Source: Chara braunii (Eukaryota; Streptophyta; Charophyceae; Charales; Characeae). Taken from it: 20,601 bases of DNA. The stretch is taken from assembly GCA_003427395.1 (NCBI GenBank), contig BFEA01000726.1, positions 292,335-312,935 on the forward strand, written 5' to 3'. A model generated the notes under the pieces. That model was given only the letters and a program-made list of their open reading frames with translations, made no database searches and was not told the origin of the DNA. Each line of letters begins with the position of its first letter. Position 1 is the first letter of the stretch. Positions 9,605 through 17,298 of this stretch are shown one piece after another. The translations under genes were made by a program, and so were the position numbers.

Positions 9605-10027
9605 TTAAGATAGGAGACCCCCTANCGAATTAGGCCCCGCATCCGTGNAAACTATAAATGNGCGACTCTCCTTGCCTTCGAAGAATGGAACCCNTAGGAC
9701 CTGCCCACCTTTGCGGAATTCCTCTTTTAGGGCTTTCATGGCCGCNNCCGGTTCCTCCCCCNAGACCCATCCTTCCGATTTCCTAAGCAATCGTCTAAGA
9801 GGCTCCCCTTTNTCACCGTAGGCTTTTATGAAGATTCTCCAGTAGCCCACAACCCCTAGAAACTGCCTGACCTCCGTTATGGACTTGAGCGGCGACGACC
9901 AGGTCATCAATTTTTCTAATTTCTCGGGATCGGGTCTCCGCCCATCCTTATTGCAGATGAAATCCAATGTCTTGATAGACGACACGCCCCAGCGACTCTT
10001 AGTTCCGCTCACCCTTGAGGTTGGCAT
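9605..10027 (-). CDS. pol: RT connection region and start of RNase H (pol fragment)
   Basis: This picks up where the RT frame is lost, in another frame. It contains the RT thumb/connection segment of gypsy elements (KSRWGVSSIKTLDFI, EVRQFLGVVGYWRIFI, EPLRRLLRK) and the first RNase H strand with its catalytic Asp (FIV-x-TDAGPN, GGLL). The true junction with RT lies near 10005-10020, inside a short overlap of the two frames, so an indel is inferred. The segment ends at TAA (9605-9607), where a Gln codon would fit the family (GGLL then xDGEGKER). Confidence 0.85.
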   Translation of the reverse strand: MPTSRVSGTKSRWGVSSIKTLDFICNKDGRRPDPEKLEKLMTWSSPLKSITEVRQFLGVVGYWRIFIKAYGXKGEPLRRLLRKSEGWVXGEEPXAAMKALKEEFRKGGQVLXVPFFEGKESRXFIVXTDAGPNSXGGLLS

Positions 10028-11012
10028 CGTCTAATTTCACTAAGACGTCCCGGACATTCCTCACGTGGTCCACTACGAACTTTCTTACCCTGGGATAGAC
10101 CTCCGTCTCATCCCGTTCGACCGGCCCTTTTACCGGGAAGTCATCAAGGAAGACCTCCACCTTCTCCGGTATGAACTCCTTGAGGACCGCAATCATAGCC
10201 CTTTGGAACACTGCCANGTCGTTCGTCCATCCCATCGGTACCACCATCATTTGAACCAGCCCTAGAGGCGTATGCATGGCGGTTATGTGCCTGTCTCGGT
10301 AGTCTAAAGNGATCTCGTCATACCCCGAGAAGAGATCGCANATTGAGTATATCNAGCGACCTGCCGATCCTTCCGCTAGCAAGTCGGCCTCGGGAATGGA
10401 CCCTANGTCCCTTATAGTGACCGCGTTGGTCCTTNGGAGGTTCTNANTCCATCTTAGTTTGTTGCTACCCCNCTTTCTCAGAAANAAACACNTATTGGAG
10501 TAGGCACTCTCGCAAGGTTCCGCGAAGAACGTNCTGATATTTTCCTTGATAAAAGTCACTATCTCCTCCTTCTCCTTTTGAGCATACTTCCACTGGGGCC
10601 TATCCTTCCAAGGTACGTGGGGAATCGTGTAGATCCGGGCCGNCTTNGCATACCTTGGGTCGATTCTCCCCCTCTCCGAGTCATCNAAGGCAATGGCCTT
10701 ATCGCACCCCCTTAGGGTCNTCACTATGAATCCCTTCTCTTCCTTCGTGAGGTTCCCATCTCCTATATCCATCTTGGCCAATCTATCGGCCATGATCCTC
10801 TGTCCTTCCATCTCCTTCCTTTTTCGAANGATATCGGCTATCTCTTCCTCCGATATTGTAGGTTCCCCCATTCTATCNCGGCTGACCGCGNCTGGTTTCA
10901 CTTTCTCCACCACGGTTTTATGCTTCTTGACTCCGCCGGCNAGGGGGATTCCTCCAAAAAAGACAGANTCACACCCCCTTGAATTCTTNCTCCTCGTCCT
11001 CCTTCTCGTACC
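9999..11012 (-). CDS. pol: Reverse transcriptase (pol fragment)
   Basis: This frame is open from a TAG at 11013 to 9999. It holds the gypsy RT core: ARIYTIPHVPW, SAYSN, TNAVTIRD, SIPEADLLAE, then CDLFSGYDEI with the first catalytic Asp (10335-10337), MHTPLGLVQMMVVPMGWTN, and VFLDDF with the catalytic Asp pair (10140-10145). The YxDD box appears as FLDD. The first part, before about 10640, is a charged linker. The frame overlaps the end of gag-protease in the +1 frame at 10972-11012. No ATG is needed if Pol is made by frameshifting. It loses frame just before the thumb (near 10010), after VKLDDANLK. RT copies the element RNA into cDNA inside the particle. Confidence 0.92.
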   Translation of the reverse strand, partial: GTRRRTRXKNSRGCXSVFFGGIPXAGGVKKHKTVVEKVKPXAVSXDRMGEPTISEEEIADIXRKRKEMEGQRIMADRLAKMDIGDGNLTKEEKGFIVXTLRGCDKAIAXDDSERGRIDPRYXKXARIYTIPHVPWKDRPQWKYAQKEKEEIVTFIKENIXTFFAEPCESAYSNXCXFLRKXGSNKLRWXXNLXRTNAVTIRDXGSIPEADLLAEGSAGRXIYSXCDLFSGYDEIXLDYRDRHITAMHTPLGLVQMMVVPMGWTNDXAVFQRAMIAVLKEFIPEKVEVFLDDFPVKGPVERDETEVYPRVRKFVVDHVRNVRDVLVKLDDANLKGERN

Positions 11013-13299
11013 CTATACCGTTGACAATGACCCTNCTCCCGACATCCTCGATCTCAAGTCGGTCCCCCGGGGGTTCCTTATCTGAAGAGAGCGCCCCTTC
11101 TAGACGGACCTGGCATACCCTCGATAGGTTCCCCCTGCGTCTAGGGATGTTTGNCCTGTTACGCTCATCTTGCGTGTCCACGGTCTTTAGGACCACTCGG
11201 ATTNCATCCNAACTTTGGATAGAGAGAGTCTGACTTCCATCCGGNAGGTCAACAGTGGTGGCGTGAACCGTGCTCAGCCAGGTTCTTCCGAAGATCAACT
11301 CGGAGGAACACTCTTTTACCGAAAAAATTGGGACCGTGGTCTCAACGCCCGCAACCTCTATCACGCGGCTATGACATACCCCTTCCGCCGGCTGCAGCTT
11401 GTTATCCACCACTATTATTGACATTGAGACTCCCCTATCTATCTTCAAGCCTAGCTCTTGTGCGACGGAGTCCCTACATACCGTAGATTCGGACCCATTG
11501 TTCACTAGAGCCCTCATCCTTTTCCCACTCACCACTGCCTGGAGCTGGCCGCTACCTAACACATAGAATTTTTTGGTCTCTTCTCCTGAGAAGAAGTTGG
11601 CTGGCAGTTCCTCCATGGTGATGCGGGAGGACTGTACCTCTTCCTTGGCCGGACCTTCTCCTTGCACCGTGGGCCCCCTTGCGAGCGGGACTCTTACCTT
11701 CCTTGTGATGCTTAGGAGCTCTTCTCTGGCACTTTTGCTGGCGGCTAGGTATTCCAAAAGCGTGCACTGCATAGGTTGCATCAGGGTTCTCCTAAGGGGA
11801 GCTACCNTGTCTATCTCATCCAAGGTACATTTCATCTCGAACTTCTTAGGCCCCTTCTTCCTAGGTGATTTGNGCGAAGTGGGTTCCTCTTTCTTTTCTT
11901 CCACAACCTTGGCATCGGCCATCGGTTGGTCGTTATCGCCGCTCCTTCCTCCAGCATCTTCCGTCACATTCTNTTGGCTTTTAGACGTCTCGGCCCCAAC
12001 CTGCGTTCTCACNCTTAGGCAAGGCCTCTCCTCTNCGGGCTGGGTCTCTATGAACTTGATGCTCGACACCTGAGGTTCCCTAATGGATACCCCCCCNGGT
12101 GACTCCGTCATTTGGATATGGGATGCNTTGGAGGTGCTCCCTATTTTCGGTTTCTTCCCCAACCTAGCCTCCTGGAGGGNCATCCTCTTGTCCACGTTCA
12201 CCTTCATTGAGGGGTAGAAGGAGANCGCTTCTCCACTATCTCCNTACACAACCCACTTGTTCTCATTCAGCTTTACCACCCCTATCCTCAAGGCTTCCGT
12301 GAGATAAGGACAGTCCCTTTTGATGTGACTTTCCTNATTGCAGTAAACACACCCGCTTCGAGTTTGCGAGATGTTGGGGCGCGNCCCTCCTTGAGTTGCA
12401 GCGNCAGTAGCCATAGGAGGCGCCGGTGGTGGTGGCACTGGTGGNGGCGGAGCCCTAATCTCCTGTCGNGGACCANTGGTCCTAACCTGAGGCGCGTCTC
12501 CCCACCTTCNNTNNCTGGCGTCCTTCCAATGGNAATTTCCCCAATCGGGGTCACGGTTNCCCCCTACCTCTTGGTCGTTCNTCCAACCCCCTTGGCTTCC
12601 CGACTCGTTTCTCCATCCTGTCGGCCGTTCTCCCCNCCGTGGACCGAGGGGACCANGTGGACTTGGGGATGGTCTATCATTCCCCNTAAGGCCATCGTTC
12701 CNNGTGCCTCGCATGTTGCGGAGTGCCATGTCCAGGGTCTCCTTCATATATTCCCTCACGTCCACTCCTCCCCCTGTGAAAACCACCTCGGCGACTTTCT
12801 CGAAATTGGCAGAATCCCTCGGGGCCTTTTCAAGGACCTCTTTTTTTTTCTCCTCGGGTAGGTGCAANATGAACATCACACACCTATCCACTTNTGACAG
12901 CATCCCCCTATCCACTAGGGCTTGGGACATGCGCTTGAACCTACGGNTGAAGGCCACTAAGCTCTCCCGTTCCCCCCTTGAAATACGCCGCAAACCCTCC
13001 ACGGTGGGGATCAGATCATCACAGGCGAAAGTCTGCAACAAACTCGTTTTGAAGGTCCTCCAACGTCCATCTGCGGGGTAGATAGCCCGAATCGCGGGGT
13101 CTAACTCGGGGTCAGAGTGTTGGATGAAATAGTTAATCCACTCCCTTTCGGAGAACCTTTTCCGGTAAGCATAGCTCTCCCATTTCTCTACGAACCCCAT
13201 CACATCACGCCCGTCGAAGAAAAGTGCTTCCAGGCCGAGGTTGACATCGTAATAGGGGACTCGTCGGTCGTCGTACCGGCGGAAATATGGTCCCTCCAT
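10969..13299 (-). CDS. gag: Gag with zinc knuckle plus aspartic protease (altered active site)
   Basis: A 776-aa ORF starting at ATG 13299. Residues about 25-180 look like a retrotransposon Gag capsid region (FVEKWESYAYRKRFSE, GRWRTFKTSLLQTF, LRRISRGERESLVAF). Residues about 190-315 are Gly/Pro/Asn-rich. A CCHC zinc knuckle of C-x2-C-x4-H-x4-C spacing lies at residues 317-330 (12310-12351) and would bind genomic RNA. The C-terminal 200 residues resemble a retropepsin: strand LQAVVSGKRMRAL, the active-site loop, then IFSVKECSSELIFGRTWL. The loop reads LVNNGSES, with Asn at residue 600 where the catalytic Asp is expected (AAC at 11502-11500), so the protease is probably inactive. The frame upstream is open to a TAG near 13403 and reads Gag-like (PDPSWYKPYDPAID), so the original start may lie further 5'. 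Confidence 0.9.
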   Translation of the reverse strand: MEGPYFRRYDDRRVPYYDVNLGLEALFFDGRDVMGFVEKWESYAYRKRFSEREWINYFIQHSDPELDPAIRAIYPADGRWRTFKTSLLQTFACDDLIPTVEGLRRISRGERESLVAFXRRFKRMSQALVDRGMLSXVDRCVMFXLHLPEEKKKEVLEKAPRDSANFEKVAEVVFTGGGVDVREYMKETLDMALRNMRGXXNDGLXGNDRPSPSPXGPLGPRXGERPTGWRNESGSQGGWXNDQEVGXNRDPDWGNXHWKDAXXXRWGDAPQVRTXGXRQEIRAPXPPVPPPPAPPMATXAATQGGXRPNISQTRSGCVYCNXESHIKRDCPYLTEALRIGVVKLNENKWVVXGDSGEAXSFYPSMKVNVDKRMXLQEARLGKKPKIGSTSXASHIQMTESXGGVSIREPQVSSIKFIETQPXEERPCLXVRTQVGAETSKSQXNVTEDAGGRSGDNDQPMADAKVVEEKKEEPTSXKSPRKKGPKKFEMKCTLDEIDXVAPLRRTLMQPMQCTLLEYLAASKSAREELLSITRKVRVPLARGPTVQGEGPAKEEVQSSRITMEELPANFFSGEETKKFYVLGSGQLQAVVSGKRMRALVNNGSESTVCRDSVAQELGLKIDRGVSMSIIVVDNKLQPAEGVCHSRVIEVAGVETTVPIFSVKECSSELIFGRTWLSTVHATTVDXPDGSQTLSIQSXDXIRVVLKTVDTQDERNRXNIPRRRGNLSRVCQVRLEGALSSDKEPPGDRLEIEDVGXRVIVNGIGYEKEDEEXEFKGV

Positions 13300-13469
13300 G
13301 GGCCCATCAATCGCCGGATCGTAAGGCTTGTACCAAGAGGGGTCTGGCTCCTTTCCCCGCAGCCGGGGTCTCGAGGGTCCCCAAGGATCCTCACCCTAGC
13401 GGCTCCTCTCCTGCGGCCACTCCGGCTCCCATCGAGCATGGTTCTGCCCCCTAAAGCCTCTTCAGGCAT
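13200..13469 (-). CDS. Small ORF overlapping the gag start, possibly displaced Gag N-terminus
   Basis: An 89-codon frame starts at ATG 13469, overlapping the previous ORF's stop in an 8-base ATGCCTGA. It runs 100 bases into gag in another frame. It is Arg/Gly-rich (GSRSGRRRGAARVRILG). After about residue 35 the gag frame gives a more protein-like reading (PDPSWYKPYDPAID). The first part may therefore be the N-terminus of Gag separated by an indel near 13380. Evidence for independent expression is weak. Confidence 0.35.
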   Translation of the reverse strand: MPEEALGGRTMLDGSRSGRRRGAARVRILGDPRDPGCGERSQTPLGTSLTIRRLMGPWRDHISAGTTTDESPITMSTSAWKHFSSTGVM

Positions 13470-13743
13470 CCACCCCTTGATAGCTCCCCGTTACTTCCCC
13501 GAGACCCCATGCAGCGTCTAATTCCCTTTTGGCCCATCTTCGTGGCCTACTGCCAGCCTCCGCCGACCTCTCATTTCTAAGGTCCCTTCTATTCGGTCCT
13601 CCTTCCTCTTCCCTCATGGGTGGCCTGTGTCCCACCCCATCCCTTGGAAACTCTAGTGCCTCTCCCATTCTTGCGTCCGACAGATCCGCCCACCGAGACT
13701 CGATAGGAAGTCTCCTCGAGGTCTCGATCGCCCCCTCTCTCAT
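13462..13743 (-). CDS. Short ORF, second copy of an ESRWADL-domain protein
   Basis: A 93-aa ORF if started at ATG 13743, whose ATG overlaps the TGA of the preceding ORF (ATGA). Two further in-frame ATGs lie at 13749 and 13755. It shares with its upstream neighbour the segment P(I/V)ESRWADL-x-DAR(M/I)GEA followed by a charged Arg/Gly/Glu-rich tail, so the two are tandem paralogues. The encoding DNA also aligns (cgcccaccg(a/g)gactc near 13687 and 13980, about 293 bp apart). The position just before gag suggests a gag-leader or accessory role. Function unknown, no family recognised. Confidence 0.5.
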   Translation of the reverse strand: MREGAIETSRRLPIESRWADLSDARMGEALEFPRDGVGHRPPMREEEGGPNRRDLRNERSAEAGSRPRRWAKRELDAAWGLGEVTGSYQGVDA

Positions 13744-14171
13744 TGACATTCGCATCTCCGCGCTAACTCTTTGTTCCGCCGAAACTTGTCTTTCACCAGA
13801 AAAGATCTCCGGGTTCCTCTCGACCCCCCCTCTCCGTGGCCTGCCGCCGGCCTCTGCCGACCTCCCTTCTCTGAAGTACCCCCTATCCGGACCCGCTTCT
13901 TAATCTCCCCTTTGTGGTCGATACCAGGTCTGCCTCTAGGAACTTCGGGAGCTTCCCCTATCCTTGCGTCCACCAGGTCCGCCCACCGGGACTCTACTGG
14001 AACGCCCTCCGAGGCTTCGGCAATCCCTTCACTTACCGGCGCCCGCAGCCCCACATCCCCGTGCATCTGTACTTTCGTGTTAGGTCTCGACCCCTCGGAG
14101 ACATGTCTTTCTCCAAGAGCCGCTTCCGGGCCCCTCTCGGCCCTACCCACCGATTCGGTCCCCTCTGTCAT
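13740..14171 (-). CDS. Short ORF, first copy of an ESRWADL-domain protein
   Basis: A 143-aa ORF from ATG 14171. The first 50 residues are Glu/Gly/Arg-rich. Residues about 55-80 carry VPVESRWADLVDARIGEAPEV, shared with the next ORF, followed by a basic region ending in KDKFRRNKELARR. It ends in TGA overlapping the ATG of the next ORF (ATGA at 13743-13740). About 128 bases separate it from the acidic-tailed ORF upstream. The composition suggests a disordered, possibly nucleic-acid-binding protein, but that is only inference. Confidence 0.5.
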   Translation of the reverse strand: MTEGTESVGRAERGPEAALGERHVSEGSRPNTKVQMHGDVGLRAPVSEGIAEASEGVPVESRWADLVDARIGEAPEVPRGRPGIDHKGEIKKRVRIGGTSEKGGRQRPAAGHGEGGSRGTRRSFLVKDKFRRNKELARRCECQ

Positions 14172-14299
14172 TCTTCTACCACCCTACTTAGCCTAGCCCC
14201 CAACTCGGGGTTGTTCACTACCTCCCTTCTTTGAGCGGTTTCCGGCGGACGAGAGAGACCAGCCTCCACTTCACTCTCCATGCACCCTATTGGTAGTCC

Positions 14300-15060
14300 C
14301 TAGTCGCCTCTCTCACTATTGTCTGTGTTATCTTCCGAATCGTCTTCCTCACTATTGTTAGTGTTATCCTCNGAGTCGTCTCCCTCCTCCGAGTCCTCCT
14401 TCTGCTCACTTGATTTTTTGCTAGCACTATCTTCCTCCGAATCCTCGCTAGTTACTGTCCACCAAGAGTCTCTCATGCGTTTTTCTTCACAGGCGGCCAA
14501 AGTTAGGTTGGCTATTTCTAGGTCGGAGATCTCCCTTATCCCTTCTTGAGAGCACCTTCGNATCAATGCCCTATCCACCTCTCCGGGTTCTCCTTGAAAT
14601 AGGGGTTTGATGAATTCCCCCACGAGTACCCACCACTCGAAGTCTGTGTCTTCCNGNGATTCCCAACACCGAGTGAACAGCTTGTGTCCTCCTTCTTCGC
14701 CTAACGGAAATTTCTCGATCACTTGCCCCCTCGTTCGGACCCTTCTGACCATTGCGTCATCANCGTAGAGTAGTCGGTAGGCCCATGTNGGGATCTCCCA
14801 AGTCCTCCCGTGAGCTGCCCTTGGAACTTCTGACCTCCCTCGGTATTCTACCCTATCAATCACGCGACTCCCGACACTGCTCCCTCTCAACCTCTTCAAC
14901 CGGTCTAGGGCTCTTCGGGCGATGCTTAGGGGATCCTTCCCCTCTNCTAACTCAGTTGCGAAGGTTAGTCGGTCGTCTGGGGACAAGAAGATTTNCGCTT
15001 TTCTNGTGTTGCTGCCCTTCTTNNCCGTAGATTTTGAAGAACTCGGCAGANACTTCCNCT
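14300..15060 (-). CDS. Paralogue family member with long acidic tail (main part)
   Basis: The frame is open upstream of 15000. It contains the family's conserved IFLSPDD segment, then EGKDPLSIARRALDRLKRL, which matches GEDPLSDSR..RDQLEEL of the ORF at 15822-16574, and later LFTRCWE and ISDLEIANLTLAACEEKRM (compare LDPSAIIxVAIACRRRK). The last 55 residues are almost only Ser, Glu, Asp and Asn (SEDSEEDSASKK onward), probably disordered. The N-terminus of this member appears to be the short frame at 14952-15158 in another phase. One gene of about 285 aa with a shift near 15000, in an N-containing stretch, is the likely original. Start codon not fixed. Function unknown. Confidence 0.6.
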
Positions 15061-15158
15061 TCCCCTCTAATCCTTGGGAGAGTCACTCCATACCTTCCTC
15101 CTGATTTCCAAGCCCTTTCTACGGTACCGACAAGGTTCCCCCTGTCATACCTAATCAT
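14952..15158 (-). CDS. N-terminal part of the acidic-tailed family member
   Basis: This starts at ATG 15158, 8 bases after the previous ORF's TAA. Its beginning, MIR-x4-NL...GVTLPRIRGE, resembles the start of the ORF at 15822-16574 (MIRRVPGSLW...ITLPRARLEG). That supports a shared N-terminal domain and this start site. The family pattern continues in the overlapping frame of 14300-15060. Ambiguous bases near 15000-15040 mean the break could be a sequencing artefact. Confidence 0.5.
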   Translation of the reverse strand: MIRYDRGNLVGTVERAWKSGGRYGVTLPRIRGEXEXSAEFFKIYXXEGQQHXKSXNLLVPRRPTNLRN

Positions 15159-15166
15159 CGGAAGCC

Positions 15167-15640
15167 TTACCTTACGCCGGCTAACCTTGCGNCGGCCTCT
15201 ACCAGNGAGTCCTCACACCTAGTTCGCCCGATTTCACCTTCTTCGCAGAATACTTGGCGCAAAACTTCCTCGTATTCTCCCGTCCTATCGCCGAATCGGG
15301 TCTCCACAAGGTGTATCCTAGAAGCTAGCGGGGTGCCTAGATATCTNGTGTCCTCTTCGAACCTTCTCTCCACTTCCTGCAGCGGCTCCCTCCAGGTCCC
15401 CNGGAACCTCTCCCCACTANTGCCTCGAATCCGGACTGAAAAGCTAGCTNGTGTGGTCCAGCTCCTTCTNCACAAGGCCAGTCGTCNGACTTCCACTATA
15501 AACTCCTTTTCGGCNTGGAGTACTCGACCCTCTCCTANATCCGGGTTAAGTTTNGCACTCCCCTCAACCCTAACTTCGCTACCCTCCTCGCAGGTCTCTA
15601 ATTCCCAACGAATCCTATCGGAGAAGAACGAAGCTCTCAT
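15167..15640 (-). CDS. Paralogue family member, short divergent copy
   Basis: A 157-aa ORF from ATG 15640, 9 bases after the preceding TAA. It follows the family plan weakly: an N-terminal beta-like charged segment (KLNPD...GRVL, EKEFIVEV-x-RLAL), then TWREPLQEVERRFEED and IHLVETRFGDRTGEYEEV. The latter lines up with the EDPLSDSR...RDQLEEL and LVEYRVTYGG segment of the neighbouring member. It lacks the C-terminal third with the YTYC-type motif, so it may be truncated. It ends 8 bases before the next ATG. Function unknown. Confidence 0.55.
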   Translation of the reverse strand: MRASFFSDRIRWELETCEEGSEVRVEGSXKLNPDXGEGRVLXAEKEFIVEVXRLALXRRSWTTXASFSVRIRGXSGERFXGTWREPLQEVERRFEEDXRYLGTPLASRIHLVETRFGDRTGEYEEVLRQVFCEEGEIGRTRCEDXLVEAXARLAGVR

Positions 15641-15649
15641 AACCTCTTA

Positions 15650-15835
15650 TTACGTAAGAAGATCTATCCTTAACTCGTCGATGATAGNAATCGTAGTCGT
15701 CTCCAGTAGCTTGATCCTAGCCAAGGACCCAGGCCTANCCCTTCTCTCTTCCTCCCAACATAGAGTGAGGATCCGGAGGACTTCTTNCCTTACTCTCTCC
15801 AACCCTACGAGCTCGCCAAGGTCAGGCTCGGTCAT
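15650..15835 (-). CDS. Small ORF (61 aa) between family members
   Basis: ATG 15835 overlaps the end of the upstream ORF by 14 bases (ATGACCGAGCCTGA) and the frame stops at TAA 15650-15652. It is helical in appearance (LGELVGLERVR-x-EVLRILTLCWEEERR). ILTLCWEEE faintly resembles LFTRCWE of the acidic-tailed member, so it could be a remnant of a family C-terminus. Support is positional only. Confidence 0.35.
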   Translation of the reverse strand: MTEPDLGELVGLERVRXEVLRILTLCWEEERRXRPGSLARIKLLETTTIXIIDELRIDLLT

Positions 15836-16574
15836 CCCCTAGCTTCCGTCGGCGGCAGGCAATCGCGACTNGAATGATAGCCGAGGGGTCCAACCCTTCC
15901 AACTCCCNTTCGCAGAGCCTCCCTAAGTACCTCAACGATATCCTAGATTCCCTCGCGTGCNGNCCCCAGCCTTCGAAGGCGTATCCTAGGTCTTCTAGAG
16001 TCGACCAATCGTCCCTGTAGGGATCCCGAAAGCACCACGTTATCAAGGTGTGCAGGTCCGATCCTGTAAACCGGAACTGGCCTAGAATCGACACCCTCCT
16101 TCCTATCGCCCTTACGACGTCTTCGGAGGGGTAGATCNGCTCGAAGATGAAACGAGNGACCCCCACTGGCTCACTGAAGGTGAATAGTGGGATCTCCTNC
16201 CACCCCCCGTAGGTCACTCGGTATTCTACTAGCCCCTCTTCGTAAGGCCTCACGTCTCTTACGAGTTCCTCTAGCTGGTCCCTCACNGCTCGTGAGTCCG
16301 AGAGAGGGTCTTCCCCAATCTGCAGGCAGCGTGCTATCTCTATGTACCCTTCCTTAGAGAGGAANATTCGGGCCTCCCCGATCACTATTCCTCCCTCACT
16401 ACTCACCGCAAAACGTACNAAAGCCTTTCCGCNTCGNATCCGCTCCTCTTCTCTTAAGAGAATCCTTGTCTGCCCTTCCAACCTGGCTCTAGGTAGGGTG
16501 ATCTGGACAATTTCCCCGGTGTCTTCTACGGGAGCTATTGANGCCCAGAGAGATCCTGGTACCCTCCTTATCAT
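15822..16574 (-). CDS. Paralogue family member, 250 aa
   Basis: ATG 16574 overlaps the TGA of the upstream member (ATGA), which fixes the start well. Domains by comparison with neighbours: an N-terminal segment (MIRRVPGSLW, ITLPRARLEG), a conserved FLSKEGY, the IGEDPLSDSR...RDQLEELVRDV helix, VEYRVTYGG, IYPSEDVVRAIGRR, DLHTLITWCFRD (equivalent of the YTYC motif) and a C-terminal basic stretch (ACRRRKLGDDR). It is close to the ACIDIC-tailed member in its N- and C-terminal parts and to the ORFs further upstream in the FLSxE and TxC motifs. No known domain, signal peptide or membrane segment seen. Function unknown. Confidence 0.65.
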   Translation of the reverse strand: MIRRVPGSLWXSIAPVEDTGEIVQITLPRARLEGQTRILLREEERXRXGKAXVRFAVSSEGGIVIGEARXFLSKEGYIEIARCLQIGEDPLSDSRXVRDQLEELVRDVRPYEEGLVEYRVTYGGWXEIPLFTFSEPVGVXRFIFEXIYPSEDVVRAIGRRVSILGQFRFTGSDLHTLITWCFRDPYRDDWSTLEDLGYAFEGWXXHARESRISLRYLGRLCEXELEGLDPSAIIXVAIACRRRKLGDDRA

Positions 16575-17298
16575 CGGCCCTCAAAACCCCTTCGGTTGGC
16601 CACTTGTTCTTCCCCGAATAGGCGGGCGTACGGGACGTCAGCNACGTGTGCCCTAATGCCTTCGAATTCTCTAAGCCTCTCGAATNNAGCCGACAACTCC
16701 CCTCTTGGGGGAACCCCTGCGTCTANGCACCGTGTGTAGAACCAGTACAAACCCCTAGCTCGCACCCCGAACCCCTGAGCCGCTCTGAGTACTTCTACTA
16801 CNCACTCCTCNGGGTCTCTNAAAAATGANTCCGTCAAGAATTTGGGAAAGTTTGCATGAAGGATTCCTGANGCACGCGGGACCTCACCGGGCTCAGCGAA
16901 GGATACTAGTGTCCAAGACTCGAAAGTTCCCTCTTCGTAGTCGACTAGCACTAAGTTGTTCGCCACCAGCCTCGTGGAATCTCGGTACTCGAAATGCGTT
17001 AGTTGTCCAGTTACCAAGCCCCTCCAAACTTCGGTCCACGCCTCTTCGCTGAGGAAGATCGTAGCCCAAACCTCTAAGAATTGGCCAAGATCAAGCGGGC
17101 CGCCTCTTCCACCCCTTCCTTCCAGGTGAGCCTACGAGCTCTGACCCACACGTACTCTCCCCCCCGGATGACCTCCCCCTTCTCCACACTCATCCAATAG
17201 GGCGTCACCCTTGGGTCCCCTGGAACCAAAACCTTTTCGGTGTCACCGACCTCTATCGACTCTACCACCCCGTTCTCACTAAGTGCGAACCTCACCAT
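16571..17298 (-). CDS. Paralogue family member, broken by a frameshift
   Basis: ATG 17298 begins a frame that overlaps the upstream ORF by 20 bases: MVRFALSENG...VEKGEVIRGGEYVWVRARRL, which aligns with the N-termini of the two preceding members. It stops at a TAG at 17074-17076 just before the conserved IFLSEEAW motif. That motif and the rest (GLYWFYTRC-x-DAGVPPRGEL, FERLREFEG) lie in the other frame, open to TGA 16571. A one-step shift near 17075 rejoins the two, giving about 242 aa, the family's usual length. The C-terminal segment has no ATG of its own. Either decay, programmed shifting or a sequence error is possible. Confidence 0.6.

Noticed and set aside
10693-12861. Plus-strand ORFs opposite gag and RT (up to 178 codons)
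   Set aside because: They are antisense shadows of the strongly supported minus-strand gag-pol.
7907-13299. A caulimovirus-like (pararetroviral) integrated copy
   Set aside because: A full integrase with HHCC and D,D35E after RNase H is present, and no movement-protein signature was recognised, so a retrotransposon fits better.
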